DNA of 64,000 bases from Adineta ricciae (lineage: Eukaryota; Rotifera; Eurotatoria; Adinetida; Adinetidae), in NCBI GenBank assembly GCA_905250025.1, contig CAJNOJ010000338.1:37926-101925 (forward strand), written 5' to 3'. Below, in pieces: positions 58,590-64,000 of this stretch. A program made the position numbers and the translations under genes. Position 1 is the stretch's first letter. Each line of letters begins with the position of its first letter. Under the pieces are notes generated by a model, which had not been told where the DNA came from, made no database searches, and saw only the letters and a list, made by a program, of their open reading frames with translations.

Positions 58590-61143
58590 ATGAACATTAT
58601 AATGATTTTCATAAAAATTCTAACACTATTGTTGATAATTATTCTCGAACAATCAATTGGACAAGATATGCGATCGGTTCGGATGCGTATCATGAAGGAA
58701 CAGCAGTTTCAATGTGTTACAACAACTTGTTTACCATACTTTAATGGCATTCAATCAAATCGTTTACAATGTCAAATTAATTGTATATCACAAAGCCAAT
58801 GTAGAGCTGCTAGTTTTCATCATTTGAATTCTACCTGTCAATTGTTCAATAGCGCAACAAATGAGTACACTAATTTGGAAACAGCGATAGGATCTGTTGC
58901 AATGATTGTCCAGCTGGAAACACAAGTGTTGTCTGGTGAGTAAAAGTTTTATACAGTTTTAAAAGTGTGACATTAGCAATTGTGTAGTCCGTATGAAGTT
59001 CAATCTATGAAAATTCAACATTCACTCTACTTATCTTCATGTAAATGCAAGTTTTCGTTTCATGAAAAGAACTCTGAATGTAATATTCAAAAACTAAATG
59101 GGAGTAATAAGAATGAAGCGTTAAATTCAAATTGTTCAGAGTCATGTTTTGCCACTTAAACACTACTGTTTATTACAGTTAAATACCATTTAGTTAGTTC
59201 CAAATGATAAGAATTATTCGTCTACGAGTTACACTAACCTGGTTGTTGTTGCGATCATAATAAACGGAATGTTCTTAGAGAACAATTTAAAATATAAGCA
59301 ACCATGAACTTCAGTTTTATCTTTATATTTTTCCTGAAATACAGGATCAACTTCAACATCAACCTCCAGCTCAACCTCTTCGACCACATCAACATCAACC
59401 TCCAGCTCAACCTCTTCGACCATATCAACATCAACCTCCAGCTCAACCTCTTCGACCACATCAACATCAACCTCCAGCTCAACCTCTTCGACCACATCAA
59501 CGTCAACATCTACGACAACGGCAATGAAAGGTATACTGTAGTCTGAATGTATACTATTTTGTATGAATTGGAAAAATCATGCGATCAAACAGGCTCAGAA
59601 AATTTTCATAGAACAGCAAACCGTGATGTGAATGCAACTGAAGTAAAATGGCGTTTTCTATGCTTGCTACGAATTTAGAAAAGAGGAAAGTGTCTCAAAC
59701 GAAATTATCCTTTACTGATTCGTTGTTTTAGAAGTGAATCCTCTCTATCAAGTAGTTCATATATAAATATAGAGATCTTCGAAAAGGATATGCATTTGCT
59801 ATTATTTATGACAAATGAGAATTAGCAACAAATGCGATTGTAAACTGATAGAAAACCACTCTAAATCTAGAAGAAATTAGGTTTTATTAGTCGAAGTTTT
59901 TATTACAAATAACTATCGTTATTCTTGTTTCCAGTAAGAACTGTTTACATAAGCAGTATTCACACATAGCTGAGAATACTTTCTTAATTTTCCTTGTTGT
60001 CGTTTTTTTTTGTAGTTCACATTTCTTTCGAAGGTCGAGCGAATGTGTTTGACATGAATTTGTACCAAAAGATACAAATTTGTGCACTGTTTTTAATAAC
60101 TATAGCTCATCGATTAAGTATAATTTGTTTTTATTTGTTCGTGTTATTTAGTGTGGAGAACTACAGGAAGTATGAGTAATGCACGGGGATATTACGCAGG
60201 ATCGATGTTGAAGAATGGAACAGTGTTAGTGGCAGGTGGGTCTAATGGTGCAAGTTATTTGAACAGTGCCGAATTATATGACCTATCAAGAGGTAATTGG
60301 ACAACAACAGGAAATATGAACTTCTTTCGAAGATCTCATGCAGCATCCGTTTTGTTAAATGGAACTGTGTTAGTCACAGGCGGACACAACACTGATTTTC
60401 TAAACACCGCTGAATTATATGATCCATCAACAGGTAATTGGACAACAACCGGAAATATGAGTATGACACGAGCCTACCATGCTTCGCTTGTCTTACAAAA
60501 TGGAAAAGTCTTAGTTGCAGGTGGACATGATGGTTATACGTTTCTGAACAGTGCTGAATTGTATAATCCGTCAACAGATACTTGGACAACTGTAGGTAAT
60601 ATGAGCTCTCCCCGAAGATTACCCTCATTAGTCATGTTAACAAATGGCATTGCATTAGTGGCAGGTGGATATAGTGGTAGTGTTTTTCTGAACAGCGTTG
60701 ATTTATATAATTCGTCAACACAGACTTGGGTACCGACCGGAAATATGAATGCTGCGCGAGGAGTTTTTACAGCATCGATATTACACAATGGTTGGGTGCT
60801 CGCTGCAGGTGGAAATAGTGGGAGTGGCTATTTGAGCAGTGCTGAATTATATGACCCATCAACAGGCGTTTGGAATATGACAGGCAGTATGAATAATCCA
60901 CGAGGACAGCATACAGCATCGATCTTACCGAATGGAATGGTGCTCGTTGCTGGTGGATACGACGGTAGTAGTTATTTGAACAGTGCTGAGTTATATGACC
61001 CGTCAACGGGTATTTGGACAACAATAGCAAGTATGAATGCTTCACGATGCTATCACATAGCATTTGTCATAGGCAATGGAACTGCGTTAGTGGTTGGTGG
61101 ACTTGTTGGTAGTAGCTTTCTCAACAGTGTCGAATTGTATTGA
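58590..61143 (+). CDS. Secreted PAN-like, Ser/Thr-linker, seven-kelch-repeat protein
   Basis: Three exons (58590-58935, 59345-59530, 60152-61143) join in phase to 507 residues. Exon 1: signal peptide and a PAN/apple-like Cys-rich domain (about 30-115). Exon 2: 62 residues of STSTSSSTSSTT repeats, a stiff O-glycosylated linker. Exon 3: seven kelch repeats of 46-48 residues, each with a W-x-x-x-G/A-x-M start, VLVAGG and SAELYDPSTG, forming one closed seven-bladed propeller. It ends directly after the last blade. No TM or GPI signal, so secreted or held by partners. The PAN domain suggests carbohydrate or protein binding. The 5' half is repeated at 47.7-48.6 kb. Confidence 0.85.
59345..59515. 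repeat. 36-bp Ser/Thr-coding repeat, about four units
   Basis: Same unit as 48462-48590 with one extra copy. Antisense it reads as an acidic repeat, which is not a gene. Confidence 0.75.
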
Positions 61144-61245
61144 TGCGGTTTTAATAGGAAACATTTTCTTTCATAACCTTAATTATAAAACCCATTGTTG
61201 TGTTCATATTATTTATCTATCATTGTTTGTAATTCTTCAATTTTT

Positions 61246-61251
61246 AATAAA
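61246..61251 (+). promoter_or_regulatory. Polyadenylation signal AATAAA
   Basis: About 100 bp after the kelch stop. Confidence 0.5.
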
Positions 61252-61719
61252 TGATATTCAACTACTTACAAAGAACTGAAGCCCTTTGATTTGAAGGTTT
61301 TAGTGCTATTGGGACTGTCAAGGTCTGACACCGGAACATTTCGCAAGACTACCAGGAAATGTTTGCTTTTTAAATATTTAAAATGCGATTTGTTCTTATA
61401 ATCATCGTTAAAAGAGATGTCATAATTGATTATCGAAGTATAAATGATATTGTGCTACCCTCGCCCGTTGGAATTGTATATGCCTGGAGCTACTGAAATC
61501 ACTTTCACCCTATCCACATTTTATGAAGAATTCCACGAGATATGTGAACGATATAAATTCTGAGACTTATTCATTCATTTTACATACTGTACGTTATGAT
61601 AGAGAAACGATTTATCCCTATTCTCTTTCTCGTGGAGAAGAGTCTTAGAAACATAAATTGTTTGCTTGCTTGCTTGTATGTCCGCAGGGTCAAAAAACAT
61701 TGAAAATCGATTTTTCCGA
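61252..61719. other. Intergenic, no gene seen
   Basis: AT-rich spacer with a short TTGC repeat near 61662-61675. Confidence 0.4.
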
Positions 61720-62025
61720 AAAGACATTTCCAGATGTATTTCGAGGCGGAGACTTCGAATCTGATGTTGTTTTTTTAAATTTTTCATAAAAAACACTTTT
61801 TTAAACAAAGAACCACTTTTTTACAAAAAAAGTTTTTTGTTATAAAATTTTACCAAAGGGTTTTTGGGGTCCAGGAATTCACATCTGATGTTAGTTTCTC
61901 GAAATTTTTCATAAAAAAATTTTTTAGGAGAAGGGTTATTTTTTACGGAAAAATTGTTTTTTGGTGAAGTTTGACCGAAGGGTTTTAGAAGTCTAGAATT
62001 ACGAATCTCAAATCAGGTTTTACAT
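61720..62025. repeat. Degenerate tandem repeat, unit about 120-125 bp
   Basis: Three diverged units. Landmarks recur at about 61756, 61879 and 62004 (cgaatctgatgtt and variants), each followed by a T-rich stretch with aaatttttcataaaaaa and preceded by gaagggttt/aaagggttt. Satellite-like, non-coding. Confidence 0.6.
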
Positions 62026-63210
62026 ATTATATAAACAGAAACTTCGGTGATATTATAGAGGATGATTTCTACGAGAAAGAGCTGAGCGAGTCCACAGACG
62101 AGCGTTACTTGTTCAATTAAAGCTACAAAATACAGATTAATTTGTGGGATATTCTCGTCATCCTGTGTCATATATGACCCGGAGATAGTATGATATAGAG
62201 GTGAGAGAATAAAGAATAGAAGGAGATGAACGATATAATTATCGTTACAAGAAGCAGCTTTTTTTGTTGTTCTATCGGGCACGCTCTCTAATCATTGGCG
62301 TTCTTACATCCTTTTTTCTCTCATCACATTTCCGAGGTCGTAACTTCGAAAACGCACAAAAATGCAGTGATGTAATTGGCAGATGTGATCGGGTATACTC
62401 CTAAAGAAGAAATTGACGATGCAGTCGCAAGCATCTGTCGCCAACATTCAAATAATACTATAGCAAATAGTGTTCCATGTAAATCAGAACTTTTAATAGC
62501 TGCTCTTTGAACAACCGACAGAATCCGTGAACTTTCTATGCTCCAAATGTTCGTATCAATGGATCAGATGAAAAGAGAATCACGACTCCTTTTTAAAGAA
62601 AAGTCTTGATAAATACCTGACGCTGATTCCGTCACGCACTTCTTCCGATGCATCAAGATGTTTCAAAGGTGGCATATGAGCGTGATAGATAGAGGGTCAA
62701 AAGTTGATGTTAGCCCTCCGGTGAGCGAAGTCATATATAACTTGATCATAGATAAAAGTGAACTGTATGGTATTTTCGTGACGGAGTCACAAGTAGAAAT
62801 GGATGTGGTTTCCTAATTCGAATATCATTTTCCACGAACGATGGAACTTACATCATTGTATACAAACTTGATACTCGTCGATATTCGTTTCGTATCAGAC
62901 AATCAACTTTCGGAGAACTATGTTTGTTTTCACAAATATTCAAATGTGATATTCACAAGAAAAGTTTAGGTCTCATCGTATATGTTAGACTGTTCGACAA
63001 TTACTGCGCTCTCCCAGAAATAGAAAACTCAGTTGACCTTAAAAGTACCATTTCTAATGTTTGAAACTATGCTCTATAAGATGCTTGCGTCCGTTTCGCT
63101 CCATTGTATGGATGAAACTCCCTCATACAGGTGGACCGTTACGTGGACAGATCGATCTACGGACAGTCGATGACGTTCACTTCCAATTCGATTATTTGAA
63201 GATCTGATAG
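62026..63210. other. Intergenic, no gene seen
   Basis: Short frames on both strands without recognisable domain. The minus frame at 62013-62282 has two hydrophobic stretches but no support. Confidence 0.35.
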
Positions 63211-63495
63211 ATGAATACCGAAATGAAATCATTCCCGTTAGAAGACAATAATCAGTACCCTTGTCCTCTTGATCAATGTTCTCCAGATGGACTAATATCA
63301 GTGCGTGATTCCATTTCGATGATCTTACTTGGAAAAAGAATTCTTTTCCTTTCGGAGAAAAACATCGATTCTTTGTTTTCTACTGTTCATCAGTCGATTC
63401 CGATGGTCGGGATCGTTTGGATGAGAATGTTGTTGATCGTTTTATTTGTTGAGGAAAAAAGTATCGAGATCACAGGAAAAAAACGAAAGAGATGA
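63211..63495 (+). other. 94-residue open frame, not recognised
   Basis: ATG-to-stop frame with a hydrophobic stretch (MVGIVWMRMLLIVLFV) near the end and a basic tail. No family resemblance, no paralogue in the window. May be chance. Confidence 0.2.
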
Positions 63496-63729
63496 TGAAA
63501 ATGAAAATGTTCGTTTGCTAAATTCCAGTCATTGAATCAGTCGTCGCGAGCAAGTGAACCACAAAGAGAAGAATCATTCTTGCATCCATCAATAAACTAA
63601 ATCAAAGCTTTCCCTAATTTGATCTCTTGTATTTGATTAAACTCCCTTGGTCTCGTTTCAATTGGTTGTTTCTACTAACAGTGTATCTTTCAATCAATTT
63701 TTTCGCCGAACGATTTGCATGATGATCAC

Positions 63730-64000
63730 CTTCCATAATCAAGTAACAATGTGTCTATTTGAATTTTTGTGAACAATCATTTTACCTTGACCATCCGTTT
63801 GACTGATGGCTTCCAACAGAACCTAGAGAGAAAAAAAACCGTCAGTTCTAATTTCATCCAATCATTTGACTTACACTAGTCGCTCGAATCACATCACAAG
63901 TATGCACTAAAAATCGAAATCATTTTTTGCGAGGATAACGAAAATTAAATCGAGAATATTCACTGGTGTTGGTGTTATCAGAATCGAACAAACTGAAGGC
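63730..64000 (-). other. Possible last exons of an unidentified gene running off the window
   Basis: On the minus strand, short open pieces are bounded by good splice sites: a piece ending VHTCDVIRATS before a GTAAGT donor (near 63875), then acceptor TTTTCTCTCTAG and VLLEAISQTDGQ before GTAAAA (near 63790). The family is not recognised. Confidence 0.3.

Noticed and set aside
59229-59495. Acidic Glu/Val/Asp repeat protein on the minus strand (also 48373-48576)
   Set aside because: Antisense of the Ser/Thr linker repeat of the PAN genes.
1-64000. Telomeric repeats, retrotransposon coding regions, rRNA genes
   Set aside because: Looked for because many genes resemble subtelomeric bdelloid content; no telomere-like array, reverse transcriptase motif or rRNA segment was recognised.

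Overview
The window looks like a gene-dense, AT-rich stretch of a small-intron metazoan genome, most probably a bdelloid rotifer. The reasons are about 50-60 nt GT-AG introns, many NHL beta-propeller proteins, ART-type ADP-ribosyltransferases, seven-transmembrane receptors, kelch propellers and many decaying gene copies. The species was not identified and no database was searched. Exon joins below were checked by reading phase; where total lengths are given, they come out as whole codons.

Layout. 0.6-1.8 kb: a mucin-like, probably GPI-anchored protein (-). 3.1-3.4 kb: a dead fragment of a polycystin gene. 5.1 kb: a tRNA-Asp-like gene. 6.2-14 kb: a large NHL-REJ-GPS-PLAT-polycystin channel gene (-). 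17.1-18.3 kb: a dead aspartic protease (-). 19.9-21.0 kb: a 7TM receptor (-). 21.2-22.4 kb: an ADP-ribosyltransferase (-), head to head with an NHL-EGF membrane protein at 23.0-25.6 kb (+). 27.5-28.8 kb: a frameshifted ankyrin-ADP-ribosyltransferase (-). 32.9-39.3 kb: a VLIG-like GTPase / Cys-His-rich / vWA gene whose reading frame is cut by one TAG (-). 40.7-42.6 kb: a caspase-NHL fusion (+). 42.8-43.3 kb: a dead ligand-binding receptor fragment (-). 43.6-48.6 kb: a dead extracellular-repeat/7TM receptor, a zinc finger-coiled coil-dynein-light-chain-like gene and the start of a PAN-Ser/Thr-linker gene. 48.7-61.1 kb: second copies of the NHL-EGF, ankyrin-ART, dead receptor and zinc-finger genes, then a complete PAN-kelch gene.

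The main structural point is colinearity. Blocks A (about 23.7-30.6 kb) and C (43.6-48.7 kb) match blocks B (48.7-55.3 kb) and D (55.3-59.6 kb) in the same order and strand. B runs into D without a break, but A and C are separated by 12,978 bp that carry the GTPase-vWA, caspase-NHL and receptor-fragment genes. That segment has a 16-bp inverted repeat (one mismatch) at or near its ends. Single Ns at 5416, 15015, 48697 and 56715 look like contig joins. The one at 56715 has a 111-nt overlap on both sides, and the one at 48697 joins two unrelated half genes. The two halves may therefore be homologous chromosome copies scaffolded end to end.

Functionally, an NHL propeller is joined to three different partners (EGF-TM anchor, polycystin channel, caspase). 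Together with ARTs, a VLIG-like GTPase and a zinc finger-coiled coil protein, this gives the window the look of a fast-evolving recognition/effector region. That reading is inference.
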